64,000 nucleotides of DNA, taken from Propionibacteriales bacterium (lineage in GTDB: Bacteria > Actinomycetota > Actinomycetes > Propionibacteriales > Nocardioidaceae). Positions within the stretch are counted from its first letter, which is position 1; every line of letters starts with the position of its first letter. The stretch is from NCBI GenBank assembly GCA_026392415.1, contig JAPLCC010000048.1, positions 1-64,000 of the forward strand, read 5' to 3'. Both the position numbers and the translations under genes were made by a program. This document shows, one piece after another, positions 53,126-62,900 of this stretch. The notes under the pieces are model-generated. The model was given only the letters and a program-made list of their open reading frames with translations, was not told the origin of the DNA and made no database searches.

Positions 53126-54598
53126 GTGGTGGATCGGGTGCGTCCGCGCGACCTGACGTTCCTCGCAGAGGAGACGCCGGAAACGCCGCTGCACAACGCC
53201 ACGATCGAGATCTTCGATCCGGGCGAGGGCGACGACGTCTTCGATCACGCACGCCTGGTGCGGTTGATCCGCGACCGGATCGCCTTCGTGCCGCGCTACC
53301 GGCAGCGTCTCCAGAGCGTCCCCGGCCACCTCGCCAACCCTGTCTGGGTCGACGACGAGAGCTTCGACCTGGGTTTCCACGTACGCCGTTCGGCGCTGCC
53401 GCGCCCGGGTACCTCGGAGCAGTTGCTCGAGCTCGCCTCCCGGATCGTGTCACGGCCTCTGGACCGCACCCGTCCGCTGTGGGAGATCTACTTCGTCGAG
53501 GGGCTCGAGGGCGGCAAGGTCGCGCTGCTGTCCAAGACCCACCAGGCGCTCGTCGACGGCGTGCACACCGTCGACCTCGGACAGTTGCTGCTCGACCTCC
53601 AGCCCGAGGCCCGCGCGCTCGACCCGGACGACTGGTCGCCGCGACGTTCGCCCAAGCCGGCTCGGCTGATCGCAGGCGCCGTACGCGACAACCTGCTCGA
53701 CGCCAACTCGCTGCTCGACAGCGTGCGCACGGGGTCACGCGCCGTGGCCCGCACGGCCGATCGCCGGTCTGCGCCTGCCCGCTCCTTCCTGGCCGCCGCG
53801 ACCGGGCGACGTCCGAAGAACCGCGGGGTCATCAACGGACCGTTGTCCCAGCAGCGCCGGATCGTCACCGTGGAGACCCGGCTCGCGGACTACCGCCGGA
53901 TCCGCGAGGTGCACGGTGGCACCGTCAATGACGTCATCCTGGCCACGCTCACCGGCGCCCTGCGCGCCTGGTTGATGACCCGGGCGGAGTCGCTGGGCGG
54001 CATGCGACAGGTCCGTGCGGTCGTGCCCGTCTCGGTCATCGACGAAGAGCTCGAGGCCACCTCGCTCGGCAGTCAGATCGCTGCCCACTTCGTCGACCTC
54101 CCGGTCGGTGAGCAGAGTCCGATCGTGCGCCTGCACCAGGTGTCCTACTCCTTCCAGGCGCACAAGGACACCGGCCGCAGCGTCGCCGCCAACCGGCTCG
54201 CGGGCATCGCCGGCTTCGCGCCGACGACGTTCCACGCGATCGGCTCACGGGTGGCCAACACCGAGCTCCGTCGTGGCTACCAGCTGTCGGTGACCAACGT
54301 GCCCGGCCCCCAGACCCCGCTCTTCGCGGCCGGTGCCCGGATGCTGGCCAGCTTCCCCGTGCCGCCGCTGGTGGCCGGCCACCCGCTCGCCATCGGCGTG
54401 ACGTCGTACGACGGCGGCGTGTTCTACGGCATCACTGCGGACCGGGACTGGATCCCCGACGTCGACCTCCTCGGCGTCTGTGTCCGAGAAGCGCTCGACG
54501 AACTGCTCGATCTCTCCTCGCCGACGCGACAGCGTGCCCCGCGCGGGCGCCGCGGCGTCAAGGCGGTCCCGAAGCCCGGAACCAAGGGCCGGAACTGA
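53126..54598 (+). CDS. Wax ester synthase/diacylglycerol acyltransferase (WS/DGAT)
   Basis: This 490-residue protein matches the bacterial WS/DGAT family: FLAEETPETPLHNATIEIF, RPLWEIYFVEGLEGGKVAL, THQALVDGVHTVD, GTVNDVILATLTGALR and SVTNVPGP. These enzymes make wax esters or triacylglycerol as storage lipid. The active-site motif HHxxxDG is here H139-Q140-A-L-V-D-G, with Gln in place of the second His, which could lower or alter activity. GTG 53126 (or 53129) is the best start; the frame open to 52946 overlaps the divergent lipoprotein gene. Confidence 0.88.
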   Translation: MVDRVRPRDLTFLAEETPETPLHNATIEIFDPGEGDDVFDHARLVRLIRDRIAFVPRYRQRLQSVPGHLANPVWVDDESFDLGFHVRRSALPRPGTSEQLLELASRIVSRPLDRTRPLWEIYFVEGLEGGKVALLSKTHQALVDGVHTVDLGQLLLDLQPEARALDPDDWSPRRSPKPARLIAGAVRDNLLDANSLLDSVRTGSRAVARTADRRSAPARSFLAAATGRRPKNRGVINGPLSQQRRIVTVETRLADYRRIREVHGGTVNDVILATLTGALRAWLMTRAESLGGMRQVRAVVPVSVIDEELEATSLGSQIAAHFVDLPVGEQSPIVRLHQVSYSFQAHKDTGRSVAANRLAGIAGFAPTTFHAIGSRVANTELRRGYQLSVTNVPGPQTPLFAAGARMLASFPVPPLVAGHPLAIGVTSYDGGVFYGITADRDWIPDVDLLGVCVREALDELLDLSSPTRQRAPRGRRGVKAVPKPGTKGRN

Positions 54599-54601
54599 TT
54601 C

Positions 54602-54760
54602 GTGGTTCCGCAACACCTCGGCACCCTGCACCCGCTCGAACAGGCGATCACGATCGTGCTGGCCTTCGGTCCGTTCCTGGTCCTGGGGGTCGTCATCGCC
54701 TTCCGTCGGCGCGCAGAGCGCGCTGAGGAGATGCGGGACGACCTCCAGAACGGCGACTGA
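54602..54760 (+). CDS. Small single-helix membrane protein (52 residues)
   Basis: The frame from GTG 54602 to TGA 54760 encodes one hydrophobic helix (ITIVLAFGPFLVLGVVIAF) followed by RRRAERAEEMRDDL. Third codon positions are mostly G or C, as in the neighbouring genes, which supports coding. It begins 3 bases after WS/DGAT and probably belongs to the same mRNA. It has no homologue that I recognise. Confidence 0.6.
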   Translation: MVPQHLGTLHPLEQAITIVLAFGPFLVLGVVIAFRRRAERAEEMRDDLQNGD

Positions 54761-54775
54761 CCTCGCCGGTCCCGG

Positions 54776-55258
54776 CTAGCGGCTGAGCCAGGCCTTGCCG
54801 GTGCGCTCCTCTGCGCGCAGGGCGCTGCCGATGAGCTTGGCGATCAGTTCCTCGATCTTGCCGCCGACCAGCGGAATCTTCACCGTGACCTGGAGCTCGA
54901 CCGTCTCGGTGGTGACGCCGTCGACCTCGACGAGAGTGGCGGTGCCGCGCATCTCGCCGGGCTTGCCGGGGATGGTGATGTGGACGTCGCCGTGGGTGGG
55001 GCTCGACCACTTCTCGGTCTGGACGATCGTGGTCTCGGCGCCGACGATCTTCTTCGCGAACGAGGGGACCCTGTCGGTCGGCTGGGTCATCTCGATCCGG
55101 ACGTCCTTGGCATCGACCGTGCCGTCGATCTTCACGTCGAAGGCCGTCGCTCGCTGGTTGGTGCACACCTCCTCGCGGAAGCTGGAGTCGGACAGCATCG
55201 CCGCGACGGCGTCGGCCGGTGCGTCGTAGACCATCGTGTGGAGCAGGCGTGTCGCCAT
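54776..55258 (-). CDS. DUF2505 protein, copy 2
   Basis: This 160-residue protein has the DUF2505 pattern (a START/Bet v1-like lipid-binding fold): HTMVYDAPADAVAAMLSDSS at the N-terminus and ETVELQVTVKIPLVGGKIEE near the end. It is a paralogue of the next gene, of equal length. ATG 55258 is 2 bases after the stop of copy 1. Confidence 0.85.
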   Translation of the reverse strand: MATRLLHTMVYDAPADAVAAMLSDSSFREEVCTNQRATAFDVKIDGTVDAKDVRIEMTQPTDRVPSFAKKIVGAETTIVQTEKWSSPTHGDVHITIPGKPGEMRGTATLVEVDGVTTETVELQVTVKIPLVGGKIEELIAKLIGSALRAEERTGKAWLSR

Positions 55259-55260
55259 GG

Positions 55261-55743
55261 TCAGTGGTTTCCCTTCAGCCAGGCCACGCCCACGGAGTGC
55301 TCCAGGGTCATGCCTGCGTCGATGTTGTCGGCCATCAGTTTCTCCAGCTTGCCCGCGATCAGCGGGACCTTGACGCTCACCTCGAGGTCGAACACGTGCC
55401 GGGTGATGCCACCTTCTTCGGCGAGTGCCACGGTGCCGACTGCCTTCGTCGGCTTGCCGGGCGCCTCGATCTCGTAGGTCCCGGAGGTCGCGTCGGCCCA
55501 TTCCTCGCGCACGATGGCCCGCGTGGTCTCGCCCGTGATCTTCTTGGCCAGGGCAGGCAGGCCGGCCGTGTTCTGCACCTGGTCGATGACGATGCTCATC
55601 CCGTCACCCTTCGGTGTGGTGGTCACGTCGATCGACACCACGTCCTGGGCAGCAGCGACCTTCTTGCGGAAGTCAGGATCGGCCAGCATGGCGAGCACTT
55701 CGTCTGCCCCCGCGTCGTACGCGAGTTCACGGTGAAACTTCAT
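55261..55743 (-). CDS. DUF2505 protein, copy 1
   Basis: This 160-residue paralogue of copy 2 shares FHRELAYDAGADEVLAMLAD and RHVFDLEVSVKVPLIAGKLE. Function unknown; the family is actinobacterial. ATG 55743 lies behind CATGAT at leaderless spacing, inside an inverted ATGGCGC motif that could be an operator. Divergent from the NAD-glutamate dehydrogenase gene. Confidence 0.85.
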   Translation of the reverse strand: MKFHRELAYDAGADEVLAMLADPDFRKKVAAAQDVVSIDVTTTPKGDGMSIVIDQVQNTAGLPALAKKITGETTRAIVREEWADATSGTYEIEAPGKPTKAVGTVALAEEGGITRHVFDLEVSVKVPLIAGKLEKLMADNIDAGMTLEHSVGVAWLKGNH

Positions 55744-55828
55744 GGCGCCATCATGGCGCACCGGATCGTTACTCACGGGTCGCCTCGCGATGTTGTCGTG
55801 GTCAGGTCCGACCGCCTACGTTGAGATG

Positions 55829-58800
55829 GTGTCAATGACGACGCTGAAGGCCGCCGTGACCGGGGCAGACCGAGACCGCATTTTCGAGCAGGCTGCCGCG
55901 GCAGCCGGACCACCGAAGGGCGGCGGGGGTCCACCTCGTGATGCGCTGTCGGCGCTGCTTCCGGCCTATTACCGGCACGTCGACACCGAGGAGCTGGCGT
56001 CGCGCAGCGACGTCGACATCTATGGCGCGTTCGCCTCCCACCACCATCTCGCTCTGGAGCGCAGGCCCGGTACGCCGAAGGTCCGGGTCTTCACGCCGAC
56101 CGTGGCCGAACACGGCTGGTCCGCGGCCGGGCACTCGGTGGTTGAGGTCGTCTTCGACGACATGCCGTTCCTCGTCGACTCCCTGACCATGGAGCTCGGT
56201 CAGCACCTGCGCGACATTCGCACGGTCGTGCACCCGACCTTCGACGTACGACGTGACGAGGCGGGACGCCTGCTGTCTGCCGAACCCGTGACGCCGGGCT
56301 CCGTCGCGCCGCCCGAGGGCGCCACCCGCGAGTCGTGGATGCATGTCGAGATCGGCCGCCTCGGCGGCGCGGGCGAGGACGAGAAGGTCGCGGAGGGGTG
56401 TCGTCGGGTGCTCCTCGACGTCCGGGCCTCCGTCGAGGACTGGCCGAAGATGCAGGCGCAGGTCGCCGGAATCGTTGCCGGTCTGGCCGAGGAGGCTCCG
56501 CCGGTCGATCCGGAGGAGGTCCGGCAGACCTCGGAGCTGTTGTCCTGGCTGGCCGACGAACACTTCACCTTCCTCGGGTATCGCGAGTACGTCCTGGACA
56601 AGGCACCTGCCGAGAGCGGCGACGGCGAGGAGGACGTGTTGCGTCCCGTGCCCGGCACCGGCCTGGGCATCCTGCGGGAGAAGGCCGAGGCGGGCGACGA
56701 GTCCGTTGCCTTCGGTCGGCTGCCCGACGCGGTCAAGGCCAAGGCTCGCGAGAAGACCCTGCTGGTGCTGGCCAAGGCCAACTCCCGCTCGACGGTCCAC
56801 CGGCCGGCGTACCTCGACTACGTCAGTGTGAAGACCTTCGACGCGAGCGGCGAGGTCGTCGGCGAGCGCCGGTTCCTCGGCCTGCTGTCGAGCGCTGCCT
56901 ACACCGAGTCGTTGCTACGCATCCCCCTGCTCCGCGAGAAGGCCGCGGAGGTGCTGCGGCGCAGCGGTCAGGACGCCCGCAGCCACGACGGATCCGCGCT
57001 CCTGGACACCCTCGAGACCTATCCGCGTGACGAGCTGTTCCACACGCCCGTCGACGAGCTCACCCCGATCGTCGAGGCGGCCAGCCAGGCCCGGGAGCGG
57101 CGTGCGGTGCGCCTGTTCATCCGCCGCGACACCTACGCCCGTTATCTCTCGGTGCTGGTCTACCTGCCGCGTGATCGCTACAACACCGGCGTCCGTCACA
57201 GGTTCGTGCAGATCCTGATCGACCAGATCGGCAAGGGCCGGATCGGTCCGGAGAACGTCGAGTTCAACGTCAGCATCAACGAGTCGACGACCGCACGTGT
57301 CCACTTCGTCGTCCACCTTCCCAAGGGCGAGCTGATCCCCGACGACATCGACACCACTGACCTCGAGCGTCGACTGGTCGAGGCATCGCGCTCCTGGCAG
57401 GAGGACTTCCTCCAGGCCGTGATCGCCGAGTACGGCGAGGAGACCGGTGGCCTGTTGGGTCGCCGGTACGTCGATGCCTTCCCCGAGGCGTACAAGGAGG
57501 ACTTCAATCCCCGCACTGCCGCCGTCGATCTCGGTCGCGTCGAAGGCATCACCGGTGACAGCGGCATCGACCAGTCGCTGTACGCCGATGTCGACGCCGA
57601 CGAGGGGGAGGCCCGCCTGAAGGTGTTCCGGGTCGGCGATCCGCTGTCGCTGAGCGGCGTGCTGCCCATGTTGTCCTCGATGGGGGTGGAGGTGGTCGAC
57701 GAGCGGCCGTACTCCCTGGGCGGCCTGGACCGTCGTACCCACATCTACGACTTCGGCCTGCGATACGCCGGGGCGCTGCCCGACCACGCCCGGGAACTCT
57801 TCGCCGACGCACTGCGCGCGATGTGGGACGGCTACACCGAGACCGACGGGTTCAATCGCCTCGTGCTGCGAGCGCAACTGTCGTGGCGCCAAGCGATGCT
57901 GCTGCGCGCCTACGCGAAGTACATGAAGCAGGGCAACAGCCCGTTCGCCGTCGACTCGATCGAGCAGGCCCTGGTCGACAACGTCGACCTCGCCCGGCTC
58001 CTCGTGCTGCTCTTCGAGACCCGGTTCGACCCGGGCACCGACGATGGGCGGGCCGATCGCGAGGCCGACCTCGTCGCGAAGATCCGGTCCGCGCTCGACG
58101 ACGTCGTGAGCCTCGACCACGACCGGATCCTGCGGTCGTACCTCACGCACATCCTCGCGACCCTGCGCACGAACTACTTCCAGGGTCTCGAGACGGTTGC
58201 TGCGCAACCTCCCCGACCAACGGAGTCGAGGACGACCCCGAGCCCGACACCGAAGCCCTACCTGTCGTTGAAGCTCGAACCGTCGGCCATTCCGGACCTC
58301 CCGTCACCGCGGCCGAAGTTCGAGATCTTCGTCTACTCGCCGCGGGTCGAGGGCGTGCACCTGCGTTTCGGTGCCGTGGCGCGCGGTGGTCTGCGCTGGT
58401 CCGACCGTCGTGACGACTTCCGCACCGAGGTGCTGGGTCTGGTCAAGGCGCAGATGGTCAAGAACACCGTGATCGTGCCCGTGGGTGCCAAGGGTGGGTT
58501 CTACGCCAAGCAGCTGCCTGACTCGAGCGATCGCGAGGCATGGCTGGCCGAAGGCATCGACTGCTACAAGACCTTCATCCGCGGCCTGCTCGACCTCACC
58601 GACAACCTCGTCGGCGGCGAGACCGTGCCGCCCCCGCGGGTGGTGCGCCACGACTCCGACGACTCCTACCTCGTGGTCGCGGCCGACAAGGGCACCGCGA
58701 CCTTCTCCGACATCGCCAACGGAGTCTCCGGAGACTACGGCTTCTGGCTCGGCGACGCCTTCGCCAGCGGTGGCTCGGTCGGCTACGACCACAAGGCAAT

Positions 58801-60811
58801 GGGCATCACGGCCAAGGGTGCCTGGGTGTCGGTACGCCGCCACTTCCGCGAGATGGGCGTCGACTGCCAGACCGAGGACATCACCGTCGTCGGTGTGGGC
58901 GACATGTCCGGCGACGTGTTCGGCAACGGCATGCTCTGTTCCGAGCACATCCGGCTGGTGGCCGCCTTCGACCACCGCGACATCTTCATCGACCCCGAAC
59001 CTGACGCGGCGGCGTCCTTCGTCGAGCGCCAGCGTTTGTTCGCCCTGCCGCGGTCGAGCTGGCAGGACTACGACAAGTCGCTCATCTCCGAAGGGGGCGG
59101 CGTCTTCCCGCGGAGCGCGAAGTCGATCCCGATCACGAACCACATCCGTGCTGCCCTCGGGATCGCCGGCCACGTCGAGAAGATGACGCCGGCCGAGCTG
59201 ATGCGGGCGATCCTGCTCGCGCCGGCCGACCTGCTCTGGAACGGCGGCATCGGCACCTACGTCAAGGCGTCGACCGAGACCCATGCGGAGGCGGGCGACA
59301 AGGCCAACGACGCCATCCGCGTCGACGGCGGCGAGCTGCGCGTGCGGTGCGTGGGAGAGGGCGGCAACCTGGGTTGCACCCAGCGCGGACGTATCGAGTA
59401 CGCCGTCGACGGTGGCCGGATCAACACCGACTTCATCGACAATTCGGCCGGGGTCGACACCTCGGACCGCGAGGTGAACCTGAAGATCCTGCTCGACCGC
59501 GTGGTGCTCGAGGGTGACCTGACCGGCAAGCAGCGCAACGAACTGCTGGCGTCGATGACCGACGAGGTCGCCGTACTGGTGCTGGCCGACAACTACGAGC
59601 AGAACCTCGCGCTCGCCAACGCCGCACGAAACGCGCCGTCGCTGCTGCACGTGCACGAGCAGTGGATGCACCACCTGGAGACGGAGGGCCTGCTCGACCG
59701 CGAGCTGGAGGCCTTGCCCGCCACTCGCGAGGTGAAGCGCCGCCTGGAGGCACAGGGTGCGTTGACCCAGCCCGAGCTGGCGGTGCTGATGGCCTACACG
59801 AAGATCGTGCTGGCCGAGGAGCTGCTGGCCTCCGACCTGCCCGAGGACCCGTACCTCACCCTCGACCTCGAGTCCTACTTCCCCGGGCCGGTCCAGTCCG
59901 GCTTCCGCCAGCAGGTCGGCGCGCACCCGCTGCGTCGGGAGATCATCGTCACCCAGGTCGTCAACGACCTGGTCAACGGCGCAGGCATGACCTACTGGCC
60001 GCGGCTCGCGGGGGAGACCGGCGCGAGCGCTGCCGAGCTGACCCGGGCCAACTTCGTTGCCCGCGAGATCTTCGGCTCCCTGCCATTGCGCAAGGAGCTC
60101 GAGCAGTACGACAACGTGCTCGAGGCGGCGGTGCAGACCCGGATGCGGGTCGAGATGCGCACCCTCGTCGAGCGGGCATCGCGCTGGCTGGTGACCAACC
60201 GTCGACCACCGCTCGACAGCGGCGCCACCGTCGAGCTGTTCGCCGCGCCGGTGCAGGCGACGATGCTCGAGCTGCCGCAGCTGCTGATGGGCGCCGAGCT
60301 GGCCGCGTACGAAGGGCGACGCCGCTCGCTGGAGAGCCAGCAGGTGCCGTCCGACCTCGCGGCCCGCGTGGCGTCGTACGACGTGGCGTACGCGCTGCTC
60401 AACGTCGTCGAGATCGCCTCCCGCGACGGACTGCCCCCGGCCGACGTTGCCCGGGTGCACTTCGCGCTGGGCGAGCGGCTCGGCGTCTCGGCGCTCCAGC
60501 AGCGGATCGTCGACCTTCCTCGGGCCGACCAGTGGCAGACCATGGCTCGCGCTGCCCTGCGCGACGACCTCCATGCCGTGCACGCCCAGCTCACCGGCCA
60601 GGTGCTTGCCGCCACCGCTGCGAGCGTCGAGAGCGCGGACACCGAGGACCCGCGCGAGGTCGCCGACCGGAGGGTCGCGGCCTGGGAAGCCGAGACGGGC
60701 GGCGTCGTCGAGCGGGCGGTGGCTTCGCTGACGGCGCTCTGCGCGGACGAGCCGAGCGACATCGCCAAGGTGTCGGTCGGGCTGCGCGTGGTGCGCGGCC
60801 TGCTCGACTGA
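55829..60811 (+). CDS. NAD-specific glutamate dehydrogenase, large 180-kDa class
   Basis: This protein of about 1660 residues is of the long GDH type found in Streptomyces and mycobacteria. The N-terminal ACT-like regulatory region is followed by the catalytic domain with ARGGLRWSDRRDDFRTEVLG and VKNTVIVPVGAKGGFYAKQ, and by the NAD-binding part (VVGVGDMSGDVFGNGMLCS). A helical C-terminal domain of about 400 residues completes it. It deaminates glutamate to 2-oxoglutarate for nitrogen and energy metabolism and is often regulated by GarA in mycobacteria. TACGTT (55817-55822) and leaderless spacing favour GTG 55829; ATG 55826 or 55835 are alternatives. Confidence 0.95.
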   Translation: MSMTTLKAAVTGADRDRIFEQAAAAAGPPKGGGGPPRDALSALLPAYYRHVDTEELASRSDVDIYGAFASHHHLALERRPGTPKVRVFTPTVAEHGWSAAGHSVVEVVFDDMPFLVDSLTMELGQHLRDIRTVVHPTFDVRRDEAGRLLSAEPVTPGSVAPPEGATRESWMHVEIGRLGGAGEDEKVAEGCRRVLLDVRASVEDWPKMQAQVAGIVAGLAEEAPPVDPEEVRQTSELLSWLADEHFTFLGYREYVLDKAPAESGDGEEDVLRPVPGTGLGILREKAEAGDESVAFGRLPDAVKAKAREKTLLVLAKANSRSTVHRPAYLDYVSVKTFDASGEVVGERRFLGLLSSAAYTESLLRIPLLREKAAEVLRRSGQDARSHDGSALLDTLETYPRDELFHTPVDELTPIVEAASQARERRAVRLFIRRDTYARYLSVLVYLPRDRYNTGVRHRFVQILIDQIGKGRIGPENVEFNVSINESTTARVHFVVHLPKGELIPDDIDTTDLERRLVEASRSWQEDFLQAVIAEYGEETGGLLGRRYVDAFPEAYKEDFNPRTAAVDLGRVEGITGDSGIDQSLYADVDADEGEARLKVFRVGDPLSLSGVLPMLSSMGVEVVDERPYSLGGLDRRTHIYDFGLRYAGALPDHARELFADALRAMWDGYTETDGFNRLVLRAQLSWRQAMLLRAYAKYMKQGNSPFAVDSIEQALVDNVDLARLLVLLFETRFDPGTDDGRADREADLVAKIRSALDDVVSLDHDRILRSYLTHILATLRTNYFQGLETVAAQPPRPTESRTTPSPTPKPYLSLKLEPSAIPDLPSPRPKFEIFVYSPRVEGVHLRFGAVARGGLRWSDRRDDFRTEVLGLVKAQMVKNTVIVPVGAKGGFYAKQLPDSSDREAWLAEGIDCYKTFIRGLLDLTDNLVGGETVPPPRVVRHDSDDSYLVVAADKGTATFSDIANGVSGDYGFWLGDAFASGGSVGYDHKAMGITAKGAWVSVRRHFREMGVDCQTEDITVVGVGDMSGDVFGNGMLCSEHIRLVAAFDHRDIFIDPEPDAAASFVERQRLFALPRSSWQDYDKSLISEGGGVFPRSAKSIPITNHIRAALGIAGHVEKMTPAELMRAILLAPADLLWNGGIGTYVKASTETHAEAGDKANDAIRVDGGELRVRCVGEGGNLGCTQRGRIEYAVDGGRINTDFIDNSAGVDTSDREVNLKILLDRVVLEGDLTGKQRNELLASMTDEVAVLVLADNYEQNLALANAARNAPSLLHVHEQWMHHLETEGLLDRELEALPATREVKRRLEAQGALTQPELAVLMAYTKIVLAEELLASDLPEDPYLTLDLESYFPGPVQSGFRQQVGAHPLRREIIVTQVVNDLVNGAGMTYWPRLAGETGASAAELTRANFVAREIFGSLPLRKELEQYDNVLEAAVQTRMRVEMRTLVERASRWLVTNRRPPLDSGATVELFAAPVQATMLELPQLLMGAELAAYEGRRRSLESQQVPSDLAARVASYDVAYALLNVVEIASRDGLPPADVARVHFALGERLGVSALQQRIVDLPRADQWQTMARAALRDDLHAVHAQLTGQVLAATAASVESADTEDPREVADRRVAAWEAETGGVVERAVASLTALCADEPSDIAKVSVGLRVVRGLLD

Positions 60812-60861
60812 CTGCTCGACTGACTGTTCGTCGTTGGAGGCCATGGTTAGGGTCGAGCGCG

Positions 60862-61761
60862 ATGGCTGCGATCAGTGCTCGGAACCTGACCAAGACCTAC
60901 GGCGACCTCGTCGCCGTCGATGGCGTGTCCCTGGAGGTCGACGACGGTGAGTTCGTCGGCGTGCTCGGTCCGAACGGTGCCGGCAAGACGACGCTGCTGG
61001 AGATGCTCGAGGGACTGAGGCGACCGGACGGTGGCGATGTCGAGGTCTTCAGTGAGCCGGTCTGGCCCCGCAATGCGCGGCTCCAGACCCGGATCGGCGT
61101 CCAGCTCCAGGCATCGTCGTTCTTCGAACGACTGACCGCACGCGAGCAGATCCGAACCTTTGCCAGCTTGTACGGCGTCGGGCCCGGCCCCGCTGACGAC
61201 TGGCTCGAGCGGGTCGGGCTCACCGACAAGGCCGACACCCGCGTCGAGGACCTGTCGGGCGGTCAGGCCCAGCGGCTGTCCATCGCGTGCGCGCTGGTGC
61301 ACGACCCCGAGCTGGTCTTCCTCGACGAGCCGACGGCGGCCCTGGATCCGCAGGCGCGTCGCAACCTGTGGGACCTGTTGTCATCGATCAACGACAGCGG
61401 GCGGACCGTCGTCCTGACGACCCATTACATGGACGAGGCTGAGGTGCTCTGCGATCGGGTGGCCGTCATGGACCACGGCAGGATCCTGCAGTTCGACACC
61501 CCGGCAGCGCTGGTCCGCGGGCTCGACGCCCCGGCCCGGATCACCGTCGGGCCGGGCACCTTGACGACGGAGCAGGCGGCGGCGATCCCCGGAGTCACGG
61601 AGACCGCGGACTCCGTCGACGGTGTGGTGCTCGTGACCCGCGACCCGGCCGGCGTGGTCGCGGCCCTGGCTGAGGGGCACCACCTCGACGGCGTGAAGGT
61701 GCAGACGGGCACGCTCGAGGACGTCTTCCTGTCCCTGACCGGACGGGAGTATCGCGCGTGA
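60862..61761 (+). CDS. ABC transporter ATP-binding protein
   Basis: This 299-residue ATPase has Walker A GPNGAGKTT, Q-loop QLQASSF, signature LSGGQ, Walker B LVFLDEPTAALD and the H-loop TTHYMDEAE, and a C-terminal extension as in CcmA/DrrA-type exporters. TTAGGGT lies behind ATG 60862 at leaderless spacing. The stop overlaps the permease start (GTGA). It probably exports a drug, lipid or wall component. Confidence 0.93.
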   Translation: MAAISARNLTKTYGDLVAVDGVSLEVDDGEFVGVLGPNGAGKTTLLEMLEGLRRPDGGDVEVFSEPVWPRNARLQTRIGVQLQASSFFERLTAREQIRTFASLYGVGPGPADDWLERVGLTDKADTRVEDLSGGQAQRLSIACALVHDPELVFLDEPTAALDPQARRNLWDLLSSINDSGRTVVLTTHYMDEAEVLCDRVAVMDHGRILQFDTPAALVRGLDAPARITVGPGTLTTEQAAAIPGVTETADSVDGVVLVTRDPAGVVAALAEGHHLDGVKVQTGTLEDVFLSLTGREYRA

Positions 61762-62828
61762 GCACCCGTGGCCCGTTCTGGGCGCTCTCGATCGCCATCC
61801 TGCGGGGGTTCCTGCGCGACCGTGGCGCCGTCTTCTTCGCGATCATCTTCCCGTTGATGTTTCTCGTGCTCTTCGGTGGACTGCTCGCGAACCAGGACCA
61901 GTCGAAGGTGGACCTGATCCAGATCGGTTCGGTGCCCCTGGTCGACGACCTGCCCGACGACGCCCGGGGCGCGTTCGACGCGACGTTCGAGGTGTCCGAG
62001 AAGGACGACCGCGCAGCAGCCCTCGAGGAGGTGCGCAAGGGCGACGCCGACGTCGCGATCGAGCAGCGGGGTGACCGCCTGATCGCCCACTACACGCAGA
62101 CCGACGCCGTCAAGGCCGCGGTCACCCAGGGCACCCTGCGCGCGTTCGTCGACGGAGCCAACGTCGCGGCCACGGGACAGGAACCGCGTTTCACGTTCGA
62201 GCCCGAGAGCGTCGAGGACGACTCGCTCACCGTGATCCAGTTCGTGACTCCCGGGCTGCTCGGCTGGGCGGTGGCGATGAGTGCGGCGTTCGGTGCGGCC
62301 GCGACCCTGCAGGGCTGGCGTCAGTCCAAACTGCTGCGGCGGCTCCAGCTCGCCCCGGTGTCCACGCGCACGATCGTCGCCGCACGGGTCACCGTGACGC
62401 TGCTGATCGCCCTGGGGCAGCTCGCGATCTTCCTGGGCCTGGGCGCGGCCGCGTTCGGGCTCACCCTGACCGGATCGTGGTGGATGGCCATCCCGCTCGT
62501 GGTCGTCGGCACCCTGTGCTTCATGGCGCTCGGCCTGCTGGCCGGTGCCCTGGCCAGGACGACGGAGGGTGCGGTGAACCTCGCCAACTTCCTGGTCCTG
62601 CCCATGGCGTTCCTGAGCGGCTCGTTCTTCCCGCTCGACGCTGCGCCCCAGTGGATCCAGCGACTCTCGGACCTGTTGCCGTTGAAGCACCTGAACACCG
62701 GGATGCTCGACGTGATGGTCCGGGGCGAGGGCCCGTCAGCCGCGCTGGTGCCGCTGGCGATTCTCGCCGGGTTCGCCCTCGTGGTGACGGCGCTCGCTGC
62801 GCGACTGTTCCGGTGGGAAACCACCTGA
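61758..62828 (+). CDS. ABC-2 type permease
   Basis: This 356-residue permease has an N-terminal helix, a soluble extracellular loop of about 150 residues, then five helices with QGWRQSKLLRRLQLAPVSTR and FLSGSFFPLDAAPQWIQRLS, typical of ABC-2 exporters. It pairs with the ATPase to which it is coupled by a four-base overlap. Substrate unknown. Confidence 0.92.
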   Translation: MSTRGPFWALSIAILRGFLRDRGAVFFAIIFPLMFLVLFGGLLANQDQSKVDLIQIGSVPLVDDLPDDARGAFDATFEVSEKDDRAAALEEVRKGDADVAIEQRGDRLIAHYTQTDAVKAAVTQGTLRAFVDGANVAATGQEPRFTFEPESVEDDSLTVIQFVTPGLLGWAVAMSAAFGAAATLQGWRQSKLLRRLQLAPVSTRTIVAARVTVTLLIALGQLAIFLGLGAAAFGLTLTGSWWMAIPLVVVGTLCFMALGLLAGALARTTEGAVNLANFLVLPMAFLSGSFFPLDAAPQWIQRLSDLLPLKHLNTGMLDVMVRGEGPSAALVPLAILAGFALVVTALAARLFRWETT

Positions 62829-62900
62829 GCAGATTGACGGTGCTGCGGGTCGCCTGAACCAATAGGGTTGCCTCGCACCCGACCGAGGAGATGGCACACC

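Noticed and set aside
58304-60844. 846-residue frame on the minus strand
   Set aside because: It lies entirely opposite the glutamate dehydrogenase gene, has low-complexity Arg/Gly/His-rich composition and no domain; it is a by-product of G/C-biased third positions.
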